A stretch of 64,000 nt of DNA from FEN-1219 sp963810755 (GTDB lineage: Bacteria; Pseudomonadota; Gammaproteobacteria; Steroidobacterales; Rariloculaceae): positions 186,001-250,000 of the forward strand of contig CAWEOP010000006.1 of NCBI GenBank assembly GCA_963810755.1, read 5' to 3'. The translations under genes and the position numbers were made by a program. The notes below the pieces were generated by a model. It saw nothing but the letters and a program-made list of their open reading frames with translations. It did no database searches and had not been told where the DNA came from. Below are positions 18,461 through 27,806 of the stretch, in pieces; positions within the stretch are counted from its first letter, which is position 1, and each line of letters begins with the position of its first letter.

Positions 18461-19060
18461 CTAGAGCGTGTCGACTCGCGCGGCCTGATCGACGGTCAGC
18501 TGTTGAGCGAGATGCTCGATTTGGTCGATCGCAGCCGGGGCGCCCTGCAGCAGCGTTCTCTTGAGGAACCACGGACCGACGAACGGCGGGAGCCAAAAAT
18601 CGGGCTCCATGTCCATCCGATAGGTTACTCTCGTTCCGCCGTCCTCGGGCTCGATCGACCACTCGGACATCGAGTATTTGAAATCGCTACGCTCGGGAAC
18701 GGCCAACGATCGAATGAAATGTGGCGTCACGACTTCGAGCCGCTCGACTCTGCGCATGCTGCGGCAGAAGAGCAGGAGGCAGCCCTCTACGCGCGTATAG
18801 ACGAGCGGCGTGCCGTCGCCGTCCGGCGGCAAGTAGCCGCTCTCCTTGTAGATCTCCGAGATCTGCGAGTAGCGATCGCCGTCGAAGTCCATCAGGACGT
18901 TGTAGATGGCCGCCGGAGTCGCGTCGAGATGCGTGTCGGCGAACACGTGATAGCGGTCGCGTTCACGGGAAACGTCGACCTGCCTCAGAGTCGCCGGCAG
19001 AACTGAAGATATGCAGCACGCGCCCGTTGCGACTGCGAGGATTACTTTGCGTACGTTCAT
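18461..19060 (-). CDS. START/SRPBCC-like exported protein
   Basis: 199 residues from ATG 19060, with an N-terminal signal segment (KVILAVATGACCISSVLPA). The body has the SRPBCC pattern: 'VFADTHLDATPAAIYNVLMD' at the start strand and helix, 'DFKYSMSEWSIEPEDGGTRV' and 'TYRMDMEPDFWLPPFVGPW' in the middle, and a long C-terminal helix. Such folds bind hydrophobic ligands; no ligand is evident. The frame remains open far upstream, but that part is antisense to the phosphatase gene. Its 5' end overlaps the 5' end of the divergent phosphatase by about 50 bases if that gene starts at 19,011. Confidence 0.75.
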   Translation of the reverse strand: MNVRKVILAVATGACCISSVLPATLRQVDVSRERDRYHVFADTHLDATPAAIYNVLMDFDGDRYSQISEIYKESGYLPPDGDGTPLVYTRVEGCLLLFCRSMRRVERLEVVTPHFIRSLAVPERSDFKYSMSEWSIEPEDGGTRVTYRMDMEPDFWLPPFVGPWFLKRTLLQGAPAAIDQIEHLAQQLTVDQAARVDTL

Positions 19061-19955
19061 CCGTTGGAGCAACCACCGCTGCCCGCGCGTCGACGGGCAC
19101 GATAGCGGCGCAGTATACGCCGCGCCCCGAGGAGCCCGCGCGCCGACACTGCACCCGGGAGTCGCCGCCGCGGTCATCGTCGCGGCGCTGCTCCGCTGCT
19201 CCGCCGCGGCAGCGCAGAGCCCGAACGCGGGACCGGCTGCGCCGGAAGACGGCTCGACGACCGTCGCGATGGACATCAAAGCGTACGTCACGGCCCCGCT
19301 GCACGCTGGCCGCAAGCAATGGGTGCGGTTCGGCGCGGTACTTGGCGCCGTTGCGGTCGCGTACCAGTACGACGATGAGGTGCGCGACCATTTCGATACG
19401 CCGGTATATGCACCCGGCGAGTCCCCGGACACGCACGACACGGGCGACGCGCTTCCCGCGGCGCTCGTAGTCGGCGCCACGTGGGTAACGGCGGCGCTCC
19501 TCGACGAAGACGGCGGACGCCGCGAGGCCGGGTCGATGCTGGAAGCGGCCGCGTTCAGCACGGCGGCCGGGTACATTCTCAAGCAAGCCGCGGGCCGCGA
19601 ACGTCCGTACGTCACGGCGGATCCGGGCGCCTGGGGCGACGGCGGCGATTCGTTTCCGTCGCTGCACACGACGGCCGCGTTTGCGATCGGCACGGTGCTC
19701 GCGGAATCCGGCAACGACCGCTATCGCTTGCTGCGGCGCGTGCTCGGCTACGGCATCGCGGTAGGCACGGCGTACGCCCGCATGGATCACGACGCGCATT
19801 GGCTGTCGGACACGGTGGCCGGAGCGGGACTGGGGATCGCGACCGCCCGTTTCGTCATGAAGCGGCGCGACGGGACCGATCGGCGAGCGCAGCTCGGCTT
19901 GGTGCCGTCGGGCGATGGCGTCGCCTTGACCTACACGGTCGCGCTGCGCCGTTGA
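19011..19955 (+). CDS. PAP2-family phosphatase, exported
   Basis: Membrane-linked phosphatase of the acid-phosphatase/PAP2 superfamily. The three catalytic blocks are present: 'KQAAGRERP' (K-x6-RP), 'SFPSLHTT' (PSxH) and 'YARMDHDAHWLSD' (SR-x5-H-like, with AR in place of SR). A hydrophobic segment AAAVIVAALLRCSAAAAQ at about residues 52-69 looks like a signal peptide, so the N-terminal 45 residues may not be translated. Yet between 19,011 and that point only the ATG at 19011 and one internal TTG offer starts. With the ATG, the gene overlaps the divergent START-like gene. Usual roles are lipid-phosphate or undecaprenyl-pyrophosphate hydrolysis; the substrate is not known. Confidence 0.75.
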   Translation: MQHAPVATARITLRTFIRWSNHRCPRVDGHDSGAVYAAPRGARAPTLHPGVAAAVIVAALLRCSAAAAQSPNAGPAAPEDGSTTVAMDIKAYVTAPLHAGRKQWVRFGAVLGAVAVAYQYDDEVRDHFDTPVYAPGESPDTHDTGDALPAALVVGATWVTAALLDEDGGRREAGSMLEAAAFSTAAGYILKQAAGRERPYVTADPGAWGDGGDSFPSLHTTAAFAIGTVLAESGNDRYRLLRRVLGYGIAVGTAYARMDHDAHWLSDTVAGAGLGIATARFVMKRRDGTDRRAQLGLVPSGDGVALTYTVALRR

Positions 19956-19962
19956 TCCGCGG

Positions 19963-20316
19963 TCAGGCGACGAGGTCGTATAAAAACGCGACCGCGACCG
20001 CCATCGCCCCTAGGCTCACGACGAGCACGGCCGCGGCGGCACAGTCCTTGACGATTTTGATGCGCGGATGTTGCTCGGGATGCAGATGGTCCGCGAGACA
20101 TTCGATCGCGGTGTTCACGAGCTCGGCGGCGAGCACGAGCACGACGGTCAGCGCGATGATCGCCCACCACAACGGCGCGGGCCGCAACCACGCGAGCGCG
20201 GCGAAAACCGCGACGGCCGCGACGACGTGGAACTTGAAGCTGCTCTCGGATCGCAGCGTTGCGGCGAGTCCCGACAACGCGAAACCCAGTCGGCGCGAAA
20301 ACGGCTGATTCTTCAT
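19963..20316 (-). CDS. dgkA: Diacylglycerol kinase
   Basis: 117 residues from ATG 20316, the normal length for DgkA, an inner-membrane enzyme that phosphorylates diacylglycerol to recycle it into phospholipid. Three membrane helices are visible. The family motif is present as 'ESSFKFHVVAAVAVFA' and, at the active site, 'ELVNTAIECLADHL' followed by 'IKIVKDCAAAAVLV'. The frame stays open upstream but only as antisense of the EamA gene. The next upstream gene on this strand (EamA) ends 11 bases before the ATG, so the two are probably co-transcribed. Convergent with the PAP2 gene; both would act on lipid phosphates, which may be coincidence. Confidence 0.9.
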   Translation of the reverse strand: MKNQPFSRRLGFALSGLAATLRSESSFKFHVVAAVAVFAALAWLRPAPLWWAIIALTVVLVLAAELVNTAIECLADHLHPEQHPRIKIVKDCAAAAVLVVSLGAMAVAVAFLYDLVA

Positions 20317-20327
20317 CACGATCGATT

Positions 20328-21212
20328 CTATCCGCGCCGCTGGGCGAGCACGAGCGCGATACCGCCGAGGATCACAACGGAGCAAAGGACCAGACGCCAC
20401 GTGATCTGCTCGGAGAGGAACAGCACCCCGCCGAGCGCCGCGAGAGCCGGCACCGATAGCTGAACGATCGCCGCGCGCGAAGCGTCGAGACCCTTCAGCG
20501 CCTCGTACCAAATGACGTAGCCGATGCCCGACGTCACGGCGCCGCAGACGAGCGAGAGCGCGACTCCGAGCCACGAGCCGCGGATGCCCGGCGCGAGCAG
20601 CACGCTCACGACCACCGCGAACGGCAGCGCGTTCGCGAAGTTGCGCGCCGTCGCACGGAGCGGCTCGGCGGCGCCGCGGCCCCGCAGCGAATAGACGCCC
20701 CAGGCCGCTCCGGCTACCCCCATGAGCGCGGCGCCGAGCGGCGCCGGCGCGGTCACGCCGGGCGACACGAGCCACACGACGCCCGCGACCGCGGCGGCGA
20801 TACCGAGCCACGAGAGCGGCGTGAAACGCTCGCCGGTGCGGAACGCCACGGCGAGCATCGTGATCTGCACCGCGCCGAACAGAATCAAAGCACCGGTTCC
20901 CGCGGTGAGAGACAGGTAGGCGAACGAGAACGTGATCGCGTAGACGAACAACGCGGCGACGGCGAGTGGATCCGCGCGCGCCGGCGCGGCAACGGGCTGT
21001 GTGAGCCGAACGACGAGCCACAGCATCGCGGCACCGGCGGCGAGCCTGAGGGTCGTGAAGCTCGCGGCGTCGATCGCATGCGCGCCGAGCGCGGCGCGCG
21101 TCAGGAGCGAGTTCGCTGCGAACGCGATCATCGTGAGCGCAGTGAGCGCGAGCGTCCTCGCCAGCGGGGGCACGGCGCGAACGGACGTCACGCCCTCGGC
21201 TGGCCGCGTCAT
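20328..21212 (-). CDS. EamA/DMT-family transporter
   Basis: 294 residues with ten hydrophobic helices in two five-helix EamA repeats. Typical stretches are 'FAANSLLTRAALGAHAIDAA', 'TLRLAAGAAMLWLVV' and 'WLGIAAAVAGVVWLV' in the first half, and 'IGYVIWYEALKGLDASRAAI' with 'VQLSVPALAALGGVLFLSE' in the second. Family members export amino acids, nucleotides or other metabolites; nothing here tells the substrate. It starts one base after the stop of the DUF5916 gene upstream on the same strand, so all three minus-strand genes 23,463-19,963 may form one transcript. Confidence 0.85.
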   Translation of the reverse strand: MTRPAEGVTSVRAVPPLARTLALTALTMIAFAANSLLTRAALGAHAIDAASFTTLRLAAGAAMLWLVVRLTQPVAAPARADPLAVAALFVYAITFSFAYLSLTAGTGALILFGAVQITMLAVAFRTGERFTPLSWLGIAAAVAGVVWLVSPGVTAPAPLGAALMGVAGAAWGVYSLRGRGAAEPLRATARNFANALPFAVVVSVLLAPGIRGSWLGVALSLVCGAVTSGIGYVIWYEALKGLDASRAAIVQLSVPALAALGGVLFLSEQITWRLVLCSVVILGGIALVLAQRRG

Positions 21213-21213
21213 C

Positions 21214-23463
21214 TCAGAAGCGGAACGTATAGCTGAACTTCACGCTGAGATCCGACAGCGCGGAGTGGAACGCGTTGTCCTTGTCGAAGTCTTGCATGTT
21301 GTGATTGAGCACGATGAACCCCTCCTGCCCCGCTTTCGGTATCCACTGCAGCCGGCTGTTCACGCCGAGCACCTCGGACGCGTTGTCGTATTGAATCAGA
21401 TTGACCCACGTCAGGTTCAGCCTGATTGCGACCTCGGTGATCACCTGGAACAAACGCGTCGTGAACGCGCCCTGCGGCAGATCGACCCCGTTCCAGTCGT
21501 AGCGATAGGTCATGTTGAAACGCGGCGACGGCTTCCACGTGATGTCGCCGTGCGCGCTCGTGATCGTGCCGTCGTAGAAGTCGCCCGCGCGGTACACGAG
21601 GCTCGCCGCGAGCGAGCGCTGCGGCGCCGACACGAGGTCGAATCCCGCCTCGTCGAACGAGTAACGGCCGGGCTGCACGATCACTTGGCGCGTGGGATCG
21701 GAGTAAATGATGAACGGCTCCGTGATCACCTCGTCGGTCGCCTGGTACACCGTGCGAAACACGTCGAGAGTACGGCTCTCGAGCTCGATCAGCTTGCCGT
21801 AGAGCACCTGAGTCTCGAGACCGCCGTCGACGAAATTCACCCGCTGCGCGTCGACCCCGGAGAACCACGACTGCAGCAATCGTCCGTTGCGAAAGTGCTT
21901 GAACCCCACCTGAGACGTGTAGTCCCGCACGCCGGTGCGGCTCACGAAGCCGAGCGCGGGATTGAAATTCTCGCCGAGCTCCTTCACGGCGAACGCCCCG
22001 CGCCATCCTGCGGAGTTCGGCATTTCGATCCCGAGCCCAAACGCGGTGTCGTCGCCGATCAGGCCAGGCGTATCGGTCTGCTGGAACCAAGCGCCGCCCT
22101 CGAGCGAGCGTCCGCCCGGCAGCCGGGTGTTGAGATACTGGAAGTCGACGCCCGCGAGCGAGTTGTCGACGTTCGAGCGCGAGTCGCCGTCCGTGAAGAT
22201 CGCGCCCAGCGTCGACTCGCCGAGCACATCTGCCGCGACGCGGGCGACCGAGAGCGTGGCGTCGTCGACGCCGCCGAACTCGCCTTGATGCACGGCCAAC
22301 GTGCCGATGCTGTAGCGGCCGACGCGGCCGCTGAGCTTGCCGCCGTACTCGAGGTCCACGGGCAACCCGGCTGCACTCAGCCCGAGCCGCCGAGAGAAGA
22401 ACGGCCGCCCGCTCTGTAAGCTCGCAAGGCTCGCCGCGACGTTGGAGCTCCGGCCGATGCGCCCGAACTCGAACAGATCGGAATCGTTCAAGAAGAAGTC
22501 GCGCTTCTCGGGGAAGAACAGGCTGAAGCGCGTGAGGTTCACCTGCCGGTCGTCGATCTCCGTTGCGGAGAAGTCCGTGTTGATCGTGAGCGACGCATTC
22601 AACGACGGCGTGACTCGGTAGAACACGTCGAGCGACGGATCGTATTCCGTGTCGCTCGTGTCTCCCGCAGTGCCCGTCACGAACGTGCGGCGCTGATTCG
22701 CCGACATCGACGGCACGACGTCGAGCCCGCGGCCCTGGTCCATCCCGCCGAAGCCCTGCACGCGCCCCACGATGTTCGGATTGTAGGTACGGTTGCGCGA
22801 GACCCAGACCACTTCCTCGCCTTTGCGCCGGATGCCGCGTGCGAAGTTCATGCCCCAGGTGTCGATGTTCGCGTTGAACGGCAGCGTCTTGAACGGGATC
22901 GCCATCTCGAACGACCAGCCCGTCTCGTCGACGTACGACTGCGTCTCCCAGATCACGGTCCAGTCGCGGTTGAGCTCGTTGATGTTCTTGTAGAGCATGT
23001 CGTGCCGCACGCCGTTCGCGTTCGTCTCGAAGCGGTAGCCGTTGCGGCCGGTGTTGAACGGATCGATGATGACGGCGAGACGGTCGTCCTGGCCGAGCGA
23101 GTTGCCGTGGCGCATGACGTTGCGCGTGATCTTGTCGGGCTCGCTGTCGTAGAGATGTGCGCCGATGTAGAGGTAGTTGTCGTCGAACAGCACGCGGATT
23201 TCCGTGCGCTCGGACGGCACGCCGCCGTCGCTCGGGCGCACCTGATGAAAGTCGTCGATGAGCTGCGCCGTCGCCCACACTGCGTCGTCGACTTTGCCGT
23301 CGATCACGGGGGGCGTCGCGGTGCGCACGATACGGACGATCTTGTCGTCGGCCGCGTCCTGCGCCGCGGCGCCGCACGCGATGCAAACGGCCGCGAGCAC
23401 GGCGGGCAAACGAATGCCCGCGGCGGGCGCGAGCCGCGAAAGTGTTGTCGAAGAGGGCGTCAC
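21214..23463 (-). CDS. DUF5916-type outer-membrane protein with family 9-like carbohydrate-binding domain, copy 1
   Basis: 749 residues. A signal segment (IRLPAVLAAVCIACGAAAQ) is followed by a CBM9-like domain at about residues 45-230: 'PPVIDGKVDDAVWATAQLID', 'LYIGAHLYDSEPDKI', 'DDRLAVIIDPFNTGRNGYRF' and 'GWSFEMAIPFKTL'. The remainder is a DUF5916 beta-barrel with 'FSLFFPEKRDFFLNDSDLF' and strands ending in a C-terminal Phe, the barrel-assembly signal. The family is widespread in soil and marine Gram-negatives; its biochemical role is not established. It is divergent from the secreted pair at 23,599 and is a paralog of the gene at 25,593. Confidence 0.85.
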   Translation of the reverse strand: MTPSSTTLSRLAPAAGIRLPAVLAAVCIACGAAAQDAADDKIVRIVRTATPPVIDGKVDDAVWATAQLIDDFHQVRPSDGGVPSERTEIRVLFDDNYLYIGAHLYDSEPDKITRNVMRHGNSLGQDDRLAVIIDPFNTGRNGYRFETNANGVRHDMLYKNINELNRDWTVIWETQSYVDETGWSFEMAIPFKTLPFNANIDTWGMNFARGIRRKGEEVVWVSRNRTYNPNIVGRVQGFGGMDQGRGLDVVPSMSANQRRTFVTGTAGDTSDTEYDPSLDVFYRVTPSLNASLTINTDFSATEIDDRQVNLTRFSLFFPEKRDFFLNDSDLFEFGRIGRSSNVAASLASLQSGRPFFSRRLGLSAAGLPVDLEYGGKLSGRVGRYSIGTLAVHQGEFGGVDDATLSVARVAADVLGESTLGAIFTDGDSRSNVDNSLAGVDFQYLNTRLPGGRSLEGGAWFQQTDTPGLIGDDTAFGLGIEMPNSAGWRGAFAVKELGENFNPALGFVSRTGVRDYTSQVGFKHFRNGRLLQSWFSGVDAQRVNFVDGGLETQVLYGKLIELESRTLDVFRTVYQATDEVITEPFIIYSDPTRQVIVQPGRYSFDEAGFDLVSAPQRSLAASLVYRAGDFYDGTITSAHGDITWKPSPRFNMTYRYDWNGVDLPQGAFTTRLFQVITEVAIRLNLTWVNLIQYDNASEVLGVNSRLQWIPKAGQEGFIVLNHNMQDFDKDNAFHSALSDLSVKFSYTFRF

Positions 23464-23598
23464 CCGTCACTCCCTGGGTGAGAAGCGGCGTAGTCTATCG
23501 CGCGCGTTCCAAAAGAAACCTTAAGAAAACAGCGGCGCGTGGACTTCGGAGCCGGCCGTTCGGTATATGGAAACACGAACTTTAAGACAAGGGTGCTC

Positions 23599-25161
23599 AT
23601 GCTCGCTCGCGCTTTGCCCATCGTCGCGGCCGCCGCCGCGTTCATCGCCTCAACCGCGTCGTCGCAGCCCTTGCCGCGCACGGCCGACGGCAAACCCGAC
23701 CTGCATGGCATCTGGCAGGCGCACAACCGCGCGGCTGTCGACCTGCAGCAGCACGTCGCGCGCGACGGCTTGCCCGCGGGCGAGAGCGTCGTCGTCGGCA
23801 GCGACGAGATCCCGTACAAGCCCGCGGCTCTGGCGCAGAAGCGCTCGAACTACGCGAACCGCGCGACGGCCGACCCGCTCGCGAAGTGCTTCCTGCCGGG
23901 CGTGCCGCGGATCATGTACATGGAGTATCCGTTCCAGATCTTCCAAACGCCGGAGCACGTGGCGATCACGTTCGAGTGGTCGCAGGTCTATCGCCTCATC
24001 TACGTGAACGGCAAGCCGACCAAGCACGAAGGCATCGAGTCGTGGATGGGCAACTCGCGCGGGCGCTGGGAAGGCGACGTGCTCGTTGTCGAGGTCACGG
24101 ATCACAACGACCGTACCTGGCTCGACGCGGCCGGCAACTTCCACAGCAGTGCGCTCAAAGTCACCGAACGTTACGCGCTGCGCGACGCGAACACGATCGA
24201 CTATGAAGCAACGTTCGAGGACGCGGACGTATTCACGCGTCCGTGGAAGATCGCGATGCAGCTGCATCGGCAGACGGACGCGACGCGCATCTTCGAGTAC
24301 CAATGCCAGGCGGAAGCGGAAGAAGCGAACGGCGCGTTCGAGCCCGACCCGCGCACGTGGTACCCGGCCGCGCCGCCTGCGGGCAATGCGCCGTTCGATG
24401 CGCGCGCCGGCGCGCAGCTGTCCGCGCTCACCGTGCCGCGCGACGTACCGCGCCAAAGAGACGGCAAGCCGGACCTCACGGGCTGGTACCAGCCCGACGC
24501 CGGCGGCGCCAACTACGGCCTCGAGACTAGCGCCAAGGATTTCCTCACGCCCGAGAGCCGCGGCATCATCGTGGACCCGACCGACGGCTCGCTGCCGTAT
24601 CAGGCGTGGGCGCGCTCCGAGCGCGAGAATCGCGCACTGCCGCATCGCGGCTACGACGATCCGACCGCGCACTGCTTCGTCGCGGGCATACCGCGCTCAC
24701 AATACGTGCCTGCGCCCGTGCAGATACTGCAGCCGCCGGGCTACGTCGTGATGCTGTTCGAACGGATGTCGTGGCGGCAAATCCCACTCGACGGCCGCGC
24801 CTCCCTGCCCGACCACCTGCGTCTCTGGCAAGGCGACTCGCGTGGTCGCTGGGAAGGCGACACGCTCGTCGTCGAGACGCGCAATCTGAACGGCAAGACC
24901 TGGCTCAACGAAGTCGGCGACGTGCTGAGCCACGCGGCGACCGTCGTCGAGCGCTACACGCCGGTGAGCGCGACTCGCGTGATCTATCGCGCGACCGTTT
25001 CGGATCCGATCGCCTACACTCGGCCGTGGACGATCGAAGTGCCGCTCAACAAAGAGCCCGACGAGCTGCTCGAGGTCGCGTGCCACGAGGACAACGGCGA
25101 TCTACAGCACTTGAAGGACGTCAGGGACGAATTTCGCGCTCGGCAACAGGGGAAACAGTGA
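23599..25161 (+). CDS. Secreted two-domain protein, 'GRWEGDTLVVET' family, paralog 2
   Basis: 520 residues from ATG 23599, chosen because a signal peptide (ALPIVAAAAAFIASTASSQ) starts there; the frame is open 60 bases further up. Two tandem copies of the family domain are visible. Copy 1 has 'GKPDLHGIWQAHN', 'AKCFLPGVPRIMY', 'GRWEGDVLVVEVTDHN' and 'VFTRPWKI'. Copy 2 has 'GKPDLTGWYQPDAGG', 'AHCFVAGIPRSQY', 'GRWEGDTLVVETRNLNGKTW', 'PIAYTRPWTIE' and the ending 'EVACHEDNGD'. Other genes of the family here have one copy. It overlaps or abuts the small secreted gene downstream. Function unknown; periplasmic or secreted by signal. Confidence 0.78.
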   Translation: MLARALPIVAAAAAFIASTASSQPLPRTADGKPDLHGIWQAHNRAAVDLQQHVARDGLPAGESVVVGSDEIPYKPAALAQKRSNYANRATADPLAKCFLPGVPRIMYMEYPFQIFQTPEHVAITFEWSQVYRLIYVNGKPTKHEGIESWMGNSRGRWEGDVLVVEVTDHNDRTWLDAAGNFHSSALKVTERYALRDANTIDYEATFEDADVFTRPWKIAMQLHRQTDATRIFEYQCQAEAEEANGAFEPDPRTWYPAAPPAGNAPFDARAGAQLSALTVPRDVPRQRDGKPDLTGWYQPDAGGANYGLETSAKDFLTPESRGIIVDPTDGSLPYQAWARSERENRALPHRGYDDPTAHCFVAGIPRSQYVPAPVQILQPPGYVVMLFERMSWRQIPLDGRASLPDHLRLWQGDSRGRWEGDTLVVETRNLNGKTWLNEVGDVLSHAATVVERYTPVSATRVIYRATVSDPIAYTRPWTIEVPLNKEPDELLEVACHEDNGDLQHLKDVRDEFRARQQGKQ

Positions 25162-25163
25162 AA

Positions 25164-25565
25164 ATGATCGCCGCACGACTCGCCACCACTCTCGCTCTCG
25201 TCACGCTCATCGGCGCGGCCGGCGCGCATCATTCGTTCTCGGCCGAATTCGACCCGGACAAGCCCGTGAAGCTCACCGGCAAGGTCACAGACGTCAAGTT
25301 TTCCAACCCGCACGCTTGGATCTACATCGACGTCGCCGGCAACGACGGCAAGGTGGAGAACTGGGCGCTCGAGATGTCCGGCGCGAACGCGTTGATTCGG
25401 CGCGGCTGGCGCAAGGAAGACTTGCCCGCCGGCACGCTGCTCGTCGTCGAAGGCTGGCAGGCGCGCAACAGCAGCTCCACGGCGAACATCGCGACGGTGA
25501 CGTTCGAGGATGGCCGCACTCTGTTCGCCGGCACGTCGAATCCCGCCGCACCGAAGCAACCCTGA
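25164..25565 (+). CDS. Small secreted protein, DUF6152-like, His-His mature N-terminus, copy 1
   Basis: 133 residues from ATG 25164; a GTG at 25158 would add two codons and overlap the previous stop as GTGA. A signal peptide ends AxA just before His22-His23, so the mature protein is predicted to begin HHSFSAEFD. Other conserved-looking parts are 'KLTGKVTDVKFSNPHAWIYI' with His50, 'GANALIRRGW' and 'LVVEGWQARNSSSTANI'. This matches the family called DUF6152. The strand pattern suggests an OB-fold-like beta-barrel. It is the second gene of a pair with the secreted two-domain protein; the same pairing recurs at 40,209-41,487. Confidence 0.78.
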   Translation: MIAARLATTLALVTLIGAAGAHHSFSAEFDPDKPVKLTGKVTDVKFSNPHAWIYIDVAGNDGKVENWALEMSGANALIRRGWRKEDLPAGTLLVVEGWQARNSSSTANIATVTFEDGRTLFAGTSNPAAPKQP

Positions 25566-25592
25566 GCGTCACGCGGCGAAGGTCGACGCAAT

Positions 25593-27806
25593 CTAGCGCA
25601 GTAAGTCGAAGATCCGGCTGTACTTGATCACGACCTCGCGCCCGCGCGGCGGTGCACCGAAGCCGCGCTCGTCGACCTCGTTGTAGACGAAGTACAACCC
25701 CGTGTTCGCGGACTGCAGCCACGAGAAGCGCAAGTTCGAGGACAGCTGATCGGCTTGCTCGTTGTACTGCGTGAGCAGCTGCAGCAGCATCCGCGGCGAG
25801 AACGAGTACGACACGCGCAGACGCCACAGATCGGCCGTGAAGTCGCCGTTCGGCACGGGCAAGTCGAAATCGTTATGCACGTAGACGAGCTCGGAGCTGA
25901 ACTTGTCGCCGATCCGGTAGGCGATCGTCGGCTCGACAACCAAGCGGTCGCCACCGAAGCGGCCGCCGATGGTCGTGCGGAGCTCGAAGTTCAGCGGCGC
26001 CGATAGGTCGCCGACGTAGACGAGCTGCGCCTCTTCGTGGTCGTAGGTGCCGGGCTGAATCGTCACGCCGGGAACGATATCGAACGGCTCTTTCAAACCT
26101 TCGCGCGTGAGGTTGATGCCGGTGTGAAATTCGCGGCTGCTCTTGAGCTCCCAGTGCGTATCCATATGGAGGAAGCCCGTCTCCTGGAACCCTTCGAAGT
26201 CCCAATAGCCGCGATAGACGACGTGCGGGCGCAGCTCGAAGAACTTGTCGAGGTTCGCGGGTCGCACGCGGCGGAAGATCCGGCCTTCGAACTTCTTGTA
26301 GTCACGGCGCGCAAGGAATCCCACCTCGGGGTTGAAGCTGTCGCCGACTTCCGTATAACCCGCGCCGAACGTCCAATCGGCGTCGTTGTAGTCGCCCGAG
26401 ACGGAGAACGCGTCGTCGCGGCCTTCGAGCCCCGGCGTGCTCGTCTCCGCGACCCACGCCTGCAGCAGCCCGTTGTCGCGGATGCCCCAGCGGCCGTCGA
26501 TCGCGTAGGTTTGGTTCTCGTCATCCGGTCCGTTGCCGAGCAGCGAGCCGTCGCCGCTGCGATCGACGAACAGCCCCCCGACGGATGAACGGTTCGGCAA
26601 CTCCTGGTTCAGGCGCGCGACCGAGTAATCGTTCGCGGACGACAGTCCCTCGACTGCCTCGGAGCTCATGCGTAGGAAGCCGACGTTGGTGCGCTGGCCG
26701 ATCTTGCCCGAGAGCCGAACGCCGCCGTCGATCGGCACCGGCGTGCCGTTCGCGATACCGATGCGACGGCTGAAGAACAGCTCCGTCTCCTGGCTGTTGC
26801 CAACGGTGAATTGACCCGCGTTCTCCAAGAAAAACGCGCGCTTCTCGGGGAAGAACAAGCTGAACCGATCGAGGTTTACTTGCTGCTCGTCCACCTCGAC
26901 TTGAGCGAAATCCGTGTTGTAGGTGGCGTCGAGCGTCAAGCTCGGCGTGATCGAGTACTTGATGTCGAAGCCGAACTCGTCCTCGGACTCCGAATCCGCG
27001 AGCGTGCCGCCGCTCCGCGATTTCGCGAGCACGTACGGCGTGAGCTGCAAGTTGCGCTGCCGCGGCACACGGATGTTCTCGATCGAGCCCGCTTCGGATA
27101 CCTGGTACAAATTGCGTTCCTGCGACAGCGGCGCCCAGTACGCGACCTCGTTGTTACGCCGAATCCGGCGCTCGAAATTGAAACCCCAGGTCTGCACCTC
27201 GCCGGCGCCGAAGCGCAAGCTCGTGAACGGGATCTCCATCTCCGCGCTCCAGCCGATGTCCGACACCGCGGATCGCACCGTCCACGGCGTATCCCAGTTC
27301 AAGTTCAGGCCGCCTTCGCCGCCAGAGATGTTCTGATTCTGGCCTTCACGCGACACCTGCCCGTCGAACTCGATTCCGGCCGGATTGGTGCCGAACACGT
27401 AACCGTTCTGCCGGTCGAGCAGGCCGTCGATCAGCACACGGAAGCTGTCCGTGTCGTCGAGGGACGAGTCGCGGCGGCTGTCGGTGGAGACGATCTCGAG
27501 CGGCTCGTCGTCGTACGCAATCACGCCGATGTAGAGCGCGCCTTCCGTGTATCCGACCACGACCTCCGTGCGCTGGCTCGCAGCCTGACCCGCGTCCGGC
27601 TGGATCTGCCAGAAGCGATCGATCCGCCGCACGCCTTGCCAAGCCGCGTCGCCTACGACGTCGCCGTCGATCGTCGGCGCGACGCCGAGCGCCATCGCTT
27701 GTCCTACCGGCCGCTCCGATTGGGCCGAAGAAACCTGGGCCATACCGGGGTCGGAAGCCGCCGCGAGCAGCGCGGTTGGCACTATGTAACGCAGGGGACG
27801 AGGCAA
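25593..27806 (-). CDS. DUF5916-type outer-membrane protein with family 9-like carbohydrate-binding domain, copy 2
   Basis: 737 residues from a TTG at 27806. The start is supported by GGAGAG 5 bases upstream, preceded by a run of seven A, and by the signal peptide that begins there (RYIVPTALLAAASDPGMAQ). The CBM9-like domain holds 'TIDGDVVGDAAWQGVRRIDR', 'LYIGVIAYDDEPLEI' and 'DSFRVLIDGLLDRQNGYVFG'. The barrel part holds 'FSLFFPEKRAFFLENAGQF' and 'FFSRRIGIANGTPVPIDGG'. The C-terminus ends in DLLR rather than an aromatic residue. It is a paralog of the gene at 21,214, and the two flank the divergently placed secreted pair. Confidence 0.83.
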   Translation of the reverse strand: MPRPLRYIVPTALLAAASDPGMAQVSSAQSERPVGQAMALGVAPTIDGDVVGDAAWQGVRRIDRFWQIQPDAGQAASQRTEVVVGYTEGALYIGVIAYDDEPLEIVSTDSRRDSSLDDTDSFRVLIDGLLDRQNGYVFGTNPAGIEFDGQVSREGQNQNISGGEGGLNLNWDTPWTVRSAVSDIGWSAEMEIPFTSLRFGAGEVQTWGFNFERRIRRNNEVAYWAPLSQERNLYQVSEAGSIENIRVPRQRNLQLTPYVLAKSRSGGTLADSESEDEFGFDIKYSITPSLTLDATYNTDFAQVEVDEQQVNLDRFSLFFPEKRAFFLENAGQFTVGNSQETELFFSRRIGIANGTPVPIDGGVRLSGKIGQRTNVGFLRMSSEAVEGLSSANDYSVARLNQELPNRSSVGGLFVDRSGDGSLLGNGPDDENQTYAIDGRWGIRDNGLLQAWVAETSTPGLEGRDDAFSVSGDYNDADWTFGAGYTEVGDSFNPEVGFLARRDYKKFEGRIFRRVRPANLDKFFELRPHVVYRGYWDFEGFQETGFLHMDTHWELKSSREFHTGINLTREGLKEPFDIVPGVTIQPGTYDHEEAQLVYVGDLSAPLNFELRTTIGGRFGGDRLVVEPTIAYRIGDKFSSELVYVHNDFDLPVPNGDFTADLWRLRVSYSFSPRMLLQLLTQYNEQADQLSSNLRFSWLQSANTGLYFVYNEVDERGFGAPPRGREVVIKYSRIFDLLR

